64,000 bases of DNA from positions 3,267,501 through 3,331,500 of the forward strand of contig NZ_CP108581.1 of NCBI RefSeq assembly GCF_036010665.1, read 5' to 3'. The notes under the pieces are model-generated. The model was not told the DNA's origin. It made no database searches and saw nothing but the letters and a program-made list of their open reading frames with translations. This DNA is from Microbispora sp. NBC_01189. GTDB lineage: Bacteria; Actinomycetota; Actinomycetes; Streptosporangiales; Streptosporangiaceae. Positions 39,814-50,834 of this stretch are shown piece after piece; the first letter of the stretch is position 1, and each line of letters begins with the position of its first letter. The position numbers and the translations under genes were made by a program.

Positions 39814-42252
39814 TCAGAGGCTGAGCCCGATCAGCAGCGGATCGTGGTCGGAGGAGCGGTAGGCGTCCGGCGCGTACAGGTAGGGCGGGTTGAACTCGGT
39901 GTTGTAGTCCATGAACCTGCCCTCATCGGCGTTGACGTGCCAGATGGTGGCGCCGGTCACCAGCTTGTTCAGCTTCTTGTCGGCCAGGGCGTGGTCGAGC
40001 TCGCCCGACAGGCCGTCGAAGACGTAGCTGTAGCGGTCCTCCTTCTTGACGTGCTTCTTGCTCAGGCTGACCAGCCCGGCGTCCTCGAAGGTGTGGACGG
40101 GGTCCTCCTCGCCATAGGCGTTGATGTCGCCGACGACGAGCGTGTTCCGCAGCTTGAGGCTGTCGATCAGGGCCAGTACGGCCTGGGTCTGCTTGACCCG
40201 CTTGGCGTTGAAGCAGCTCTGGCCGTCTCCCTGGTCGGCGTCGGCGCCGGTGGCGGGAGCCGAGTCGGGTCCGTCGGTGCAGCCCTTGGACTTGAAGTGG
40301 TTGACGAGAATCGTGAAGATCTCGCCCTTGCCGTTCGCCCGGCCGAAGGTCTGCACCAGCGGCGGACGGTTGAAGATCGGATCGGCGGAGGACTGCGGCC
40401 CGCCGATCGGAGTGACCTTGGCCGGCTTGTAGATCAGTGCGGTCTGGATGAGGTCGGTACCCGGGTTCGGGTGGGTGATCGCCTTGTAGGTGCCCGCGCC
40501 CGCCGCGGCGTTCAACGCGTCGACCAGGGCGTTCAGCGCGACGTTGTTGTTGCGCTCGATCTCCATCAGGCCGGCCACGTCGGGGTCGAGAGCGAGGATG
40601 TTGGCGACCAGCTTCGCGAGCTGGCGGTCCCGCTCGGCGGCGGTGGTCGCGCCCCGGGACTTCAGGGTGGTGAACCAGTTGAGCGTGTTGAGGCTGGCCA
40701 CCCGGACGTTGCCGCCGACCTTCTCCGGCTTCGCGGGCCGCGGGTTCTCCGGCCGGAACACGACCGGCTGGGTCGGCTCGACGCGGTAGACGCCGAAGCC
40801 GTAGGTGAGCACTCCGGTCAGGTTTTTCACCTCGTCGCCGATCCGGACCGTGTTTGATCCCTCGGTGTGGTAGGGCAGGGTCGGCGGGTTCTGCGCGTTG
40901 GAGCCGTCGTCGAGCAGGATCGAACGCCGCGCGTCCTTCCCGGTGTCGACGCCCTTGCGGTCGGTCGGCTGCCACAGGCGGCCGCCCTCGGCGAGGGTGA
41001 TCTCGCCGTACCGGCCGAGGTTGTAGATCTCCGAGGCGGCCATGCCGTCCTTGAAGGTGATGAGCATGTTCTCGTACCGCTCGAAGGTGACACCCTCCTT
41101 GAGCGGCAGCTTCACCTCGGTCGGCTTGATCGTGCCGGTGCCGCACACGTTCACCGCCGTGGTCGGCGAGATCTCCGTGAGGCCGTTGTACTCGACCGCC
41201 TTCCCGGAGACGAGGACGCGGTCACCGGCCTTGACCGGCGAGGAGGAGAACACGAACAGGCCCTCGGAGGTCGCCGCGTCCTTGTCCGGCTTGGGGTCCT
41301 GGACGTAGAAGCCGCCGAGCTGGCCGGAGCCCTGGAAGGAGCCGGTGACGACGCCCTCGACCCGGACGTCCTGGCCGTCGACGGGGCTGACGTCGCCGTT
41401 GCCCTGCACCTGCGCGATGCGGTGGGTGATCGGCGTGTCGCACGTGGCGCTGGGCGACGGGCTCGGGGAGGGCGACGGGCTCGCGCTCGGTGAGGGGGAG
41501 GGGGAGGCTGACGGGCTCTCGCTCGGGGAGGCGGACGGGCTCGGGCTCTCGCTCGGAGTGGCCGAGGGAGACGGGGACGGATCCGGCCCGGCGCAGGGGG
41601 CCGCCGCGGCGGCGCTGTTGCGCGGCGCGGGCGCGGCGGCCTCGAAGTCGGCGCCGTTGTCGTCGGTGTCGGTGCAGCCGCCGCCCCTGCGGATCGCGGC
41701 GGTGCCGTTGGTGAGCCCGGGCGCGGGGGTGCCCTCGAAGAAGTTCGCGTTGCCGTAGCCGACCAGGTCAGCGATCAGCGCGAGTTGCTGGTCGGTGCAG
41801 GGAACGGTGGAGCCGTTGCAGGCCAGGCCGGTGGTGGAGTTGACCAGCGCGAGCTTGCCCGCTGTGCCGCTCATGTTGATGCCGCCGACGTCGTCGGGCG
41901 TCGGCAGGGAGCCGCTGGGGGTGGTGCCCGCCGCGAGCTGGACCAGGTGGTACTGCCCCGGGGCGAGGGTGCCGCTGAGGTCGGTCTTGTTGGCCGAGAA
42001 GTTTCCGGTTCCGGTCGCACTGGTGTACTGCACCGACCAGCCGCTCAGCGAAATGGAGGCGCCGCTGCGGTTGAAGAGTTCGACGTAGTCGTTGGTGAGG
42101 GGGGCGCCGGAGTTTCCGCCTCCTCCGTAGACCTGGCTGATCACTACTGTTCCCGGCGCCGCGGCGGCGGGAGCGGACGAGAGGGCGGCGATCGAGCCGG
42201 CGGCGACGCCGCTGGTGACGAGGATCGCGAGTGCCCGAGGTATTGCGCGCAT
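39814..42252 (-). CDS. Secreted NucH/ExeM-type nuclease with lamin-tail domain
   Basis: 812 residues. A signal peptide (1-32) is followed by a lamin-tail domain (VVISQVYGGGGNSG, about 35-150). A Ser/Pro-rich linker (SPSPSASPSES, about 228-270) and an OB-fold-like segment (YhcR type; RVEGVVTGSFQGSG) follow. The endonuclease/exonuclease/phosphatase domain (about 515-812) has NTLNWF, GLMEIERNN, VVGDINAYG and the final SDHDPLL. It should degrade extracellular DNA or RNA with divalent cations. Two CACTCC-like Cys pairs may form disulfides. It stands alone, convergent with the sensor kinase. Confidence 0.9.
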   Translation of the reverse strand: MRAIPRALAILVTSGVAAGSIAALSSAPAAAAPGTVVISQVYGGGGNSGAPLTNDYVELFNRSGASISLSGWSVQYTSATGTGNFSANKTDLSGTLAPGQYHLVQLAAGTTPSGSLPTPDDVGGINMSGTAGKLALVNSTTGLACNGSTVPCTDQQLALIADLVGYGNANFFEGTPAPGLTNGTAAIRRGGGCTDTDDNGADFEAAAPAPRNSAAAAAPCAGPDPSPSPSATPSESPSPSASPSESPSASPSPSPSASPSPSPSPSPSATCDTPITHRIAQVQGNGDVSPVDGQDVRVEGVVTGSFQGSGQLGGFYVQDPKPDKDAATSEGLFVFSSSPVKAGDRVLVSGKAVEYNGLTEISPTTAVNVCGTGTIKPTEVKLPLKEGVTFERYENMLITFKDGMAASEIYNLGRYGEITLAEGGRLWQPTDRKGVDTGKDARRSILLDDGSNAQNPPTLPYHTEGSNTVRIGDEVKNLTGVLTYGFGVYRVEPTQPVVFRPENPRPAKPEKVGGNVRVASLNTLNWFTTLKSRGATTAAERDRQLAKLVANILALDPDVAGLMEIERNNNVALNALVDALNAAAGAGTYKAITHPNPGTDLIQTALIYKPAKVTPIGGPQSSADPIFNRPPLVQTFGRANGKGEIFTILVNHFKSKGCTDGPDSAPATGADADQGDGQSCFNAKRVKQTQAVLALIDSLKLRNTLVVGDINAYGEEDPVHTFEDAGLVSLSKKHVKKEDRYSYVFDGLSGELDHALADKKLNKLVTGATIWHVNADEGRFMDYNTEFNPPYLYAPDAYRSSDHDPLLIGLSL

Positions 42253-42504
42253 GGCCTGAGAGTAAAGCCACCTTAATCAGCACAAACCATCTTTTCTATG
42301 TATGAAGAATGAACGCCTTATGGGCGGCGAGGACGGCCGGATCGCTGTGGGACTGCTGGAGCGCGTCGGCCTGAGCCGGCAGGGAGAGCGTAGGCTCGGA
42401 ATCGCGATGGGCCGAAGCGGCCGGCGCTAGCCGGACCGGCCGGGCGCGTGGTCTTGACCAGCGGAGATGACGTTCGGTGCAGGGCGTGAGGGACCTGTGG
42501 TGAC

Positions 42505-43958
42505 ATGCCGCGCGTGCTGAGTGAACGAGCCCGTCCCGCCCGCGTGCGGAAGCACCGTCACGCGCCGTGGTTCGCGGTGGCGGCGGTGTGCGTCGGCGCG
42601 TTCATGGGGCAACTGGACGCGAGTGTCGTCACGTTGATCTTTCCCTCGCTGCAGCGTGGGTTTCACGCACCGCTGGCGGCGGTGCAGTGGGTGGCCCTGG
42701 CCTACCTGCTCACCGTGATCGCTCTACTGGCAGGCGCGGGCCGCCTGGCCGACGTCGCGGGACGCAAGCTGGTCTACCTGCAGGGGTTCGCCGTGTTCAC
42801 CGCGGCGTCGGCGGCATGCGGGTTCGCATCGTCATTGCCCGTCCTGGTGGGCAGCCGGGTGGCGCAGGCGGTGGGAGCGGCCATGTTGCAGGCCAACAGC
42901 GTGGCCCTGGTGGTCACCAGCGTTCCCCCACGGCGGGCGCGGGCCGCGCTGGGAGCACAGGCGGCGGCGCAGTCGCTGGGCCTGGCCGTCGGCCCGCTGG
43001 CAGGCGGGCTGGTCGTCGGCCTGGCCGGCTGGCGGTGGGTTTTCTGGATCAATGTGCCGGTCGGGCTGGCGGCCATCGTCGCGGGCCGGTACCTTCTGCC
43101 GCGCACCCGCGCACCCGCGCACGTGTCCGTGGCGGCGCGTTCGACGTGATCGGGCTGGTCCTGCTGGCCGGCGCCGCTACCGTTCTGCTGCTGGCCGTCT
43201 CGGCGGCGTCCGGCCTGGGCTGGCCATCGTGGGTGATCGCGGTCCTGCTGGCCGCGGGCGCGGCATCCGCGCTGGGGCTGTGGCGCTGGGAGCGGCGGGC
43301 CGCCGTCCCGCTGATCGACGCGGCGGTGGTGGGCGGCGGCGCGGTGGCGGCCGGGCTCGCGGGGGCCCTGTGCGGCTATCTCGTCCTGTTCGGCCCGCTG
43401 GTGCTCGTCCCGCAGGTGCTGGTCGCCGCCGGCCTGAGCGAGTCGCACGCCGGTGTGGTGCTCAGCGCGCTGCCCGCCGGATTCGCGGTGGCCGCTCTCA
43501 CGGCTGATCACCTGCTGCCGCGCCGGTGGGGCAATCGGCCGCGTTGCCTGGCCGGTGCCCTGATCGCCGCCACAGCGGCCGGGGCGGCAACGATCGCTCC
43601 CGTCACCCCCGGTCCGCTCGCGGCCTGCCTTGGGCTGCTCGGCGCGGGTCTCGGCCTGTTCGTCCCCGCCAACAACGCCGCTGTCATGGCCGTGGTCCCG
43701 GCCCGTATGTCGGCGACCGTCGGCGGACTGATCAACATGGCGCGCGGCATGGGGACCGCGCTCGGCATCGCCGCCGTCACGCTCGCGCTGTTCACGACCT
43801 CCCGATCCCCGACCATCGGGACCCGGATCGCGCTGGCCGGCCTGGGCTTCGCGGCCCTGGTAGCCGCGCTGACCGCGACGCTGCCGCCCAGGAGTCGTGC
43901 GTCCCAGCCGGGCACCGTCGCGGGCGGCGAACGCGGCCGGCCCGGGCCCCTCGCGTGA
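42505..43958 (+). pseudogene. MFS (DHA2-like) drug exporter broken by a frameshift
   Basis: The first 214 codons (42505-43149) encode six helices with GQLDASVVTLIFPSLQ and GAGRLADVAGRK, typical of 14-helix MFS exporters. The reading then ends at TGA. The remaining helices continue in another frame from about 43110-43135 (GGAFDVIGLVLL onwards) to 43958. Moving from one frame to the other needs loss of one base, or gain of two, within a run of GCGCACCC-like repeats. Whether this is a mutation or a sequencing error cannot be decided here. Confidence 0.85.
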
Positions 43959-43976
43959 CGAGAGCCACCCTTCAGT

Positions 43977-44657
43977 TCAGCCGGTGGGGCGGGGGACCTG
44001 GGCGAACGTGGACAGCCTGAACCACCGGGGCAGGGCGCGGCGGGCCGCCTCCGGGCCGTGCACCTCGACGGCGCCGGAGCGGAGGGCGCCGGACCAGGTG
44101 AGGTCGCCACGCCAGATCTCGGTCATCCGCCGTAGGCCGGCGATCACGCTCACCGTCGGCGGATAGCCGGGGTCGTCGTCGCACACGTCCACGTCGCCGG
44201 GGGTGATCACCAGCCACCAGTCCCGGGTGTGCGGCGGCACGTCCGTGAAGCTGAACCGCACGACCGTGCGCTGTGCGGGGACGACATCGTGGTCGACGTT
44301 GCGATGCATGTCCCACAGCAGCAGCTGCGGATCGAGGTCCTCGTCGCCCAGCTCGGGGATCCACCGGATGCCCCAGGCGCCCAGGGCTTCGACCACGGGT
44401 CGCAGCTCCTGCCCGGCCGGGGTGAGCAGGTACCGTACGCGGTTGCCGTCGGGACGGCGCTCCAGGACGCCGGCCCGCTCCAGCCGGTTGAGCCGCCTGG
44501 ACAGCAGCGAGGGGGACATCCGCGGCACCCCGCGGCGCAGCTCGTTGAAGTAACGGCTTCCGGTGACCAGCTCGCGGATGATGAGCAGTGTCCAGCGCTC
44601 GTCGAGCAGCTCCATCGCCTTCGCGACGGGACAGAATTGTCCGTACGAGGAACCCAC
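43977..44657 (-). CDS. HxlR-family transcriptional regulator with a C-terminal SCP2-like domain
   Basis: 226 residues, GTG start. The winged helix (about 1-105) has CPVAKAMELLDERWTLLIIR and FNELRRGVPRMSPSLLSRRL, both typical of HxlR. The C-terminal half (about 115-226) contains WWLVITPGDVDVCDDDPG and looks like the sterol-carrier-like domain seen in some of these regulators. It is divergent from the acyl-CoA dehydrogenase gene (87-nt gap), which is a likely target. Confidence 0.92.
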   Translation of the reverse strand: MGSSYGQFCPVAKAMELLDERWTLLIIRELVTGSRYFNELRRGVPRMSPSLLSRRLNRLERAGVLERRPDGNRVRYLLTPAGQELRPVVEALGAWGIRWIPELGDEDLDPQLLLWDMHRNVDHDVVPAQRTVVRFSFTDVPPHTRDWWLVITPGDVDVCDDDPGYPPTVSVIAGLRRMTEIWRGDLTWSGALRSGAVEVHGPEAARRALPRWFRLSTFAQVPRPTG

Positions 44658-44744
44658 GCCGCTCAGCGTAACCCCGGGACGAAATCACCAGGTGGTACAC
44701 ATCTCGTACTAGAGACGGGCTCCCGGCCCTTTTAGCGTCGAGCC

Positions 44745-45896
44745 ATGACTCTCACGATGAACGAGCCCCTGCACGACGCCGGCGTCGTCGCGCTGGCCGC
44801 CGAAGCCGGACGGAAATGCGCCCTGACAGAGGCGCGGCACGACCTGGACGCCACCTTCGTCGCCGAGGGCTACCAGGCGATGCGGGACCACGGATACCTG
44901 CGGCTGGCCGTACCCGCCGAGTTCGGCGGGCTGGGCGCCGGGCTGCGTCAGGTGGTGCTGGCCGAGGGCGAGCTCGCCCGCCACGCCGGATCGGCCGCGC
45001 TCGCCGCCGCCATGCATCACTACCTGACCCTGGTCCAGTGCTGGCGGCACCGCCGGGGCGCGCCGGACGCCGAGGGCGCGCTGCGCCGGATCGCCGCGGA
45101 CGGGCTGATCATGGCGACCAGCGGCGGATCCGACTGGGTGTGCCCGACGGCGACGGCCGTCGAGGTCGACGGGGGGTTCCGGTTCACCGGACGCAAGACG
45201 TTCTGCTCGCAGGCGCCGGTCGCGACCGTCATCTCCACCTCGGCGGTGCTCGGTGAGCCCGGGCCCGGCGCCGAGGTGCTACACGCGGGCGTGCCGCTGT
45301 CGAGCCCCGGCGTCTCCCTGGTGGAGACCTGGGACACCCTCGGCATGCGCGGCACCGCCAGCCACGACCTGGTGTTCGAGGACGTGTTCGTCCCCGCCGA
45401 CAAGATCCTCGGGCGGCGGCCGTACGGCAGGCTCGCGGGGCCGCTGCTGGTCGCCGCGATCCACTTCGCGCCCGTCGCGGGCGCGGTCTACCTGGGCATC
45501 GCGCAGGGGGCGTACGACGAGGCGCTCCGCGTCCTCGCCGCGCGCGCCGGAGACCCGGCTCCGGCGGTGGTGCGCCTGCTGGGGGAGATGGCCGCCCGCC
45601 TGCGGGTGGCCCGGTGGGCGCTGCTCGCCGCCGTCGAGGAGGTCGGCGACGACCCGCCGGCGGACGAGCCGACCCTGGTCACGTTGATGACGGCCAAGCG
45701 GCACGCCGTGTGCGAGGCGAAGGCCGTCGTCGATCTCGCCCTCGACGCCGTGGGGGGCGCCGCGTTCTTCCGTACCTCCCCGTTGGAACGGGCATTCCGG
45801 GACGTCCGCGGCGGCCCGTTCCACCCCCTCACCCCCGAGGCGACTCTGGCGCTGGCCGGCGCCGCCGCGCTGGCCGAGGCGAGACGCGTGCCGTGA
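44745..45896 (+). CDS. Acyl-CoA dehydrogenase
   Basis: 383 residues. The FAD/acyl-CoA-binding region has the variant IMATSGGSDWVCPTATAVEV near residue 122, and WDTLGMRGTASHDLVFEDVFVP is the usual middle motif. The C-terminal helical domain (230-380) follows. The catalytic Glu is not obvious by eye, because the last helices read FRTSPLERAFRDVRGG. Some such proteins are flavin-dependent hydroxylases instead. It is divergent from an HxlR regulator and convergent with the broken Rieske gene. Confidence 0.87.
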   Translation: MTLTMNEPLHDAGVVALAAEAGRKCALTEARHDLDATFVAEGYQAMRDHGYLRLAVPAEFGGLGAGLRQVVLAEGELARHAGSAALAAAMHHYLTLVQCWRHRRGAPDAEGALRRIAADGLIMATSGGSDWVCPTATAVEVDGGFRFTGRKTFCSQAPVATVISTSAVLGEPGPGAEVLHAGVPLSSPGVSLVETWDTLGMRGTASHDLVFEDVFVPADKILGRRPYGRLAGPLLVAAIHFAPVAGAVYLGIAQGAYDEALRVLAARAGDPAPAVVRLLGEMAARLRVARWALLAAVEEVGDDPPADEPTLVTLMTAKRHAVCEAKAVVDLALDAVGGAAFFRTSPLERAFRDVRGGPFHPLTPEATLALAGAAALAEARRVP

Positions 45897-45909
45897 TCAC
45901 GTCACCTCG

Positions 45910-46667
45910 TCACGAGCGGCCTCGTTCGAGTTCACGTCGATACGCGTCGAGGACGAGGCCGTGGAAGTGATGGACCGCGTGCTCCGACAACCCGGACCCG
46001 CCGGGGTTGTAGACGATCTTCCCCTGGGTGAAGGCGGGGGTGCGCATCCCGCGCTGGACGCTCTCCACCAAGGCGATGTCCTCCACCTGGAGAACCTCGT
46101 CGATGTACCGGATGCTGTCGATCTCGGCCTCGTTCGGCTCCGCGGTCTCCAGGTAGAAGTCCCAGATCTCGCGCGTGCGTTCCGGGCCGTCGGGGATGAT
46201 CTGCAGGACCATGAAGTTTCCGCGGCCGGGGTAGCGCAGCAGGCAGGTGTTGGGCCGGGGTCGAGGTTGACGTAGACCATTCCACCGAACTCGGTGATCC
46301 GGACCTGGTCCAGGCACACGGTGGAAGCGTCGAAGCCCGGCATGTCGCCGGTGTTGCGCGCCCGTCTCAGCCGGCCGGTCAGGTCGAAGTTCCAGGCGTG
46401 GTACGGGCACACGATGCTGCGCCGGACGCCGGAACCGGACAGAAGTTCGTGCGCCCTGTGCTTGCACACGTTGTAGAAGGCCCGCAGGGTGCCGGCCTCG
46501 TCCCGGACGGCGGCGATCGGCATGCCCGCCACCGTGCCCGTCACGTAGCTGCCAGGCTCCCGCAACTTCTCCACATGGCACAGCCACTGCCAGGTGCGGG
46601 CGAAGATCGACCGCTGGTCGACGTCGAACCACTTCGGATCCGTGTACGCGTCGGCGTGCAACGACAT
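45910..46667 (-). pseudogene. Rieske-type aromatic-ring/betaine oxygenase with large internal deletion
   Basis: The first part (46667 to about 46262) reads SLHADAYTDPKWFDVD and then the Rieske 2Fe-2S motifs CKHRAHEL and CPYHAW, ending at MVYVNLDPGP. In another frame the text resumes as NTCLLRYPGRGNFMVLQIIP and ends HAVHHFHGLVLDAYRRE at 45912. The mononuclear-iron part (about 120 residues) is absent. Matching residues also continue upstream of the ATG (DHISAGYDPDPALS, to about 46735), so the real start is gone as well. A non-functional remnant of a GbcA-type enzyme. Confidence 0.85.
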
Positions 46668-46878
46668 CGACAGTGCCGGGTCAGGGTCGTACCCGGCGGA
46701 GATGTGATCGATCGCGGGGATCGAGTGCGGTGGGTTTCAAGGCTCTCGTGCTAGATGTTCGTCTTTGCGGTCGTGAACCTCCTCATAGGTGACTGTCCGA
46801 GAGGGCGGCAGCGGGGACGTGGTGTCTGTCCCCGGACCGCCCCGCGCCATGACCGCCGGGCGATGGCCCCGAGTCGGC

Positions 46879-46892
46879 TGTTAGCGCTCACA
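46879..46892. promoter_or_regulatory. Near-perfect 14-bp palindrome, LacI-type operator candidate
   Basis: TGTTAGCGCTCACA differs from a perfect palindrome at one position and has the central CG seen in many LacI-family operators. It lies about 400 bp ahead of the xylanase start, which is rather far for simple repression. Confidence 0.4.
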
Positions 46893-47078
46893 TGTCCTAC
46901 CTGTGTGCGGTTCCTTCTCTGTCAGACGGTGGTGGTGGTGGGCAGATCGGAGCCAATACGAGACGAAGAGGAGGCGTCAAGGACGGCACCTCGCGCCCGC
47001 TGGGGTTTGGTGGACAGGGGTGCGGCTCCATCAGGCGTTATCGACGGGCGCCGCCCGTGACGGCGAGAGGATTGGTCT

Positions 47079-47087
47079 GAAACTTTC
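47079..47087. promoter_or_regulatory. GAAACTTTC palindrome ahead of the xylanase promoter
   Basis: GAAACTTTC (extended TGAAACTTTCG) is a 9-bp palindrome 10 bp upstream of the -35-like box. GAAA/TTTC elements of this shape have been described ahead of actinomycete xylanase genes, from memory, so it is a good candidate site for control of the xylan-degrading pair. Confidence 0.5.
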
Positions 47088-47096
47088 GTGGAGGGC

Positions 47097-47125
47097 TTGA
47101 CACGTTTCGGCATGATTTCCAAACT
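47097..47125 (+). promoter_or_regulatory. Probable promoter of the xylanase gene
   Basis: TTGACA (47097-47102) and CAAACT (47120-47125) are separated by 17 bp. The first box is perfect and the second matches the -10 consensus moderately. The implied leader is about 155 nt. Confidence 0.5.
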
Positions 47126-47266
47126 GTGTCCCGAGGCGGTTTCCTCCTGCCATGTGGTGGTGCGCGGTGAGGACCGCATTTCCCGACGCCCTAGTGGTGT
47201 GCGTTCCCTGATCACGGGACGCGGCGTCGATCGCGTGGGAGACCACGCGTGTCCGCTTTTCCGTGA

Positions 47267-48721
<1,455 letters not shown>

Positions 48722-48754
48722 CGGCGGCCGAACATGACGATTAGGAGAATTCAG

Positions 48755-50257
48755 ATGCATCTGCCCTGGCGAGCGCGTTCATCGCGCCTCTCCGCCGGCC
48801 CGACCGCGGCTCCGGCCCGGCGTACCTCGCGCCGCGGCCTCGCGATCGGCGCCATCACGGCCCTGCTGGGCGGCGGAGCCGGCCTGGTGGCCACACAGCC
48901 CGCCCAGGCCGCCGTGGCCTGCCGGGTCGACTACGCCATCTCCTCGCAGTGGGGCGGCGGGTTCGGTGCCAGCGTCACCATCAACAACCTCGGTGACGCG
49001 GTCAACGGCTGGCAGCTGACCTGGTCCTTCGGCGCCGGTCAGCAGATCACCCAGATCTGGAACGCGACCAACACCCAGTCCGGCTCGTCGGTGACCGCCA
49101 CCAACGTCTCCTACAACGCCTCCATCCCCTCCGGCGGGAGCGTCAACTTCGGGTTCAACGGCTCGTGGAACGGCAGCAACCCGGTGCCCACCTCGTTCTC
49201 CCTGAACGGCGTGGCCTGCACCGGCAGCGCGGGCACGCCCAGCGCCACTCCCAGCTCCACCCCGACGCAGTCGCCCAGCTCGACACCGACGCGTTCTCCC
49301 TCCCCGTCCCCGTCCCCGTCGCCGACCCCGACGGTGACGCCGACCGGCACGTGCAACCTGCCGTCGTCCTACCGCTGGACCTCGACGGGCTCACTGGCGA
49401 ATCCGGCTTCGGGCTGGGTCGCGCTCAAGGACTTCACCAACGTCGTCTACAACGGCAAGCACATCGTCTACGCGACGACGCACGACAACGGGTCGACCTG
49501 GGGCTCGATGGCCTTCAGCCCGTTCACGAACTGGTCCGACATGGCCTCGGCCACCCAGACCAAGATGAACTCCTCCACGGTCGCGCCGACGCTGTTCTAC
49601 TTCGCGCCGAAGAACATCTGGGTGCTCACCTACCAGTGGGGCGGGACCGCCTTCTCCTACCGCACCTCCAGCGACCCCACCAACCCCAACGGCTGGTCCT
49701 CGCCGCAGACCCTGTCCACCGCGAGCATCTCCGGCTCCGGCACCGGCCCGATCGACCAGACGCTGATCGGTGACGGCCAGAACATGTACCTGTTCTTCGC
49801 CGGGGACAACGGCAAGATCTACCGGTCGAGCATGCCCATCGGGAACTTCCCGGGCAACTTCGGCTCGAACTACACCCAGATCATGAGCGACTCGACCAAC
49901 AACCTGTTCGAGGGCGTCGAGGTCTACAAGCTGCAGAACCAGAACAAGTACCTCATGCTCGTCGAGGCGATCGGTTCGCAGGGCCGCTACTTCCGCTCGT
50001 TCACGGCCGACAGCCTGAGCGGTTCGTGGACGCCGAACGCCGCCAGCGAGAGCAACCCGTTCGCCGGCAAGGCCAACAGCGGCGCCACCTGGACCAACGA
50101 CATCAGCCACGGTGACCTGGTCCGCAGCAACCCCGACCAGACCAAGACCGTCGACCCCTGCAACCTGCAGCTGCTCTACCAGGGCCGCAGCCCCAGCTCC
50201 GGCGGCGACTACGGTCTCCTGCCCTACCGCCCGGGCGTCCTGACCCTGCAGCGCTAG
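48755..50257 (+). CDS. Secreted alpha-L-arabinofuranosidase, CBM2 with GH62
   Basis: 500 residues from the ATG behind AGGAG (7-nt spacing); another ATG lies 7 codons upstream. The signal peptide contains [13 protein letters not shown], a twin-arginine-like motif, so Tat export is possible. A CBM2 (about 50-150), a Ser/Thr/Pro linker and then a GH62 five-bladed propeller domain (about 190-500) follow. [13 protein letters not shown] and [20 protein letters not shown] are family hallmarks. It removes arabinose side chains from arabinoxylan, assisting the xylanase 33 nt upstream, and is probably co-transcribed. Confidence 0.94.
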   Translation: MHLPWRARSSRLSAGPTAAPARRTSRRGLAIGAITALLGGGAGLVATQPAQAAVACRVDYAISSQWGGGFGASVTINNLGDAVNGWQLTWSFGAGQQITQIWNATNTQSGSSVTATNVSYNASIPSGGSVNFGFNGSWNGSNPVPTSFSLNGVACTGSAGTPSATPSSTPTQSPSSTPTRSPSPSPSPSPTPTVTPTGTCNLPSSYRWTSTGSLANPASGWVALKDFTNVVYNGKHIVYATTHDNGSTWGSMAFSPFTNWSDMASATQTKMNSSTVAPTLFYFAPKNIWVLTYQWGGTAFSYRTSSDPTNPNGWSSPQTLSTASISGSGTGPIDQTLIGDGQNMYLFFAGDNGKIYRSSMPIGNFPGNFGSNYTQIMSDSTNNLFEGVEVYKLQNQNKYLMLVEAIGSQGRYFRSFTADSLSGSWTPNAASESNPFAGKANSGATWTNDISHGDLVRSNPDQTKTVDPCNLQLLYQGRSPSSGGDYGLLPYRPGVLTLQR

Positions 50258-50286
50258 GCATGACACAGGTAAGGCATGACACAGGT
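50256..50286 (+). repeat. Two tandem 15-bp repeats at the end of the GH62 gene
   Basis: AGGCATGACACAGGT occurs at 50256-50270 and 50272-50286, one base apart. The first copy overlaps the stop codon. No role is evident; it looks like a recent short duplication. Confidence 0.6.
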
Positions 50287-50325
50287 CCCGCCCGTACGTC
50301 CTGACGTCTGAGGGTGGACCCGAAA

Positions 50326-50358
50326 GAGGCGGGTTCGGCTTCGCGCCGAGCCCGCCTC
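50326..50358 (+). terminator. Hairpin terminator after the xylan-degrading pair
   Basis: GAGGCGGG plus TTCGGC pairs with GCCGAG plus CCCGCCTC around a 5-nt loop, about 14 bp with one G-T pair. It ends the GH10-GH62 transcript and also faces the convergent Imm51 gene. Confidence 0.75.
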
Positions 50359-50427
50359 AATCTGTCGCAGCTCGGATCGAGCGAACCTGGACTGTCGGAG
50401 CGCCTGCCTTAATCAGCGGCAGGTGAG

Positions 50428-50766
50428 TCAGTCGTCGAACTCGAAACCGTTCGCCTCGGCGGCCGCCACGAGCCGCCGCATGCGGTCGGCGTCCGTCGCT
50501 GTAGCAGCCATCCGGGTGCCGAGTTCCTCCAGCGCGCCGCGGTCCTTTCCGTAAGCGCAGAACATGTCCCCTTCGGGGTCGTACGAGAACCGGCCTTCCA
50601 GAGTGGGAGCCTCGGTGCCGACGAGCACCTGCGCGACGCCCTCCCAGAAGTACCCGTTCGGCTCATGGCCGAGATCTTCGATCACGTCGTCGACCTGCGT
50701 GGTTCCCGCGTCCAGCAACAGCGAGTACTCTCCCGGGGTCGGCTCGATCAGCCTCAATGGATGCAC
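50428..50766 (-). CDS. Imm51-like immunity protein, without an adjacent toxin
   Basis: 112 residues from GTG (VHPLRLIEPTPG). TTQVDDVIEDLGHEPNGYFW and GRFSYDPEGDMFCAYG are the patterns I associate with the Imm51 family, proteins that neutralise polymorphic toxins. The end is AAEANGFEFDD. No toxin with a matching C-terminal domain is visible within the neighbouring genes, so it is an orphan. The start is not firmly supported by a ribosome site. Confidence 0.7.
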   Translation of the reverse strand: MHPLRLIEPTPGEYSLLLDAGTTQVDDVIEDLGHEPNGYFWEGVAQVLVGTEAPTLEGRFSYDPEGDMFCAYGKDRGALEELGTRMAATATDADRMRRLVAAAEANGFEFDD

Positions 50767-50834
50767 CGGCGCATGCTGCCACTCTCGATCGCCGGCCGCA
50801 AGGGGCTCCAGACCCGCTGAGGCCGCCGCCGGAG

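Noticed and set aside
42258-42325. TTCAT repeats ahead of the nuclease gene considered as a PhoP (PHO) box
   Set aside because: The repeat spacing is 7 bp, not the 11 bp of PHO direct repeat units, and the matches are weak.
46755-47060. Open frame of about 100 codons ahead of the xylanase gene
   Set aside because: No motif, no ribosome site, and other frames of equal length overlap it.
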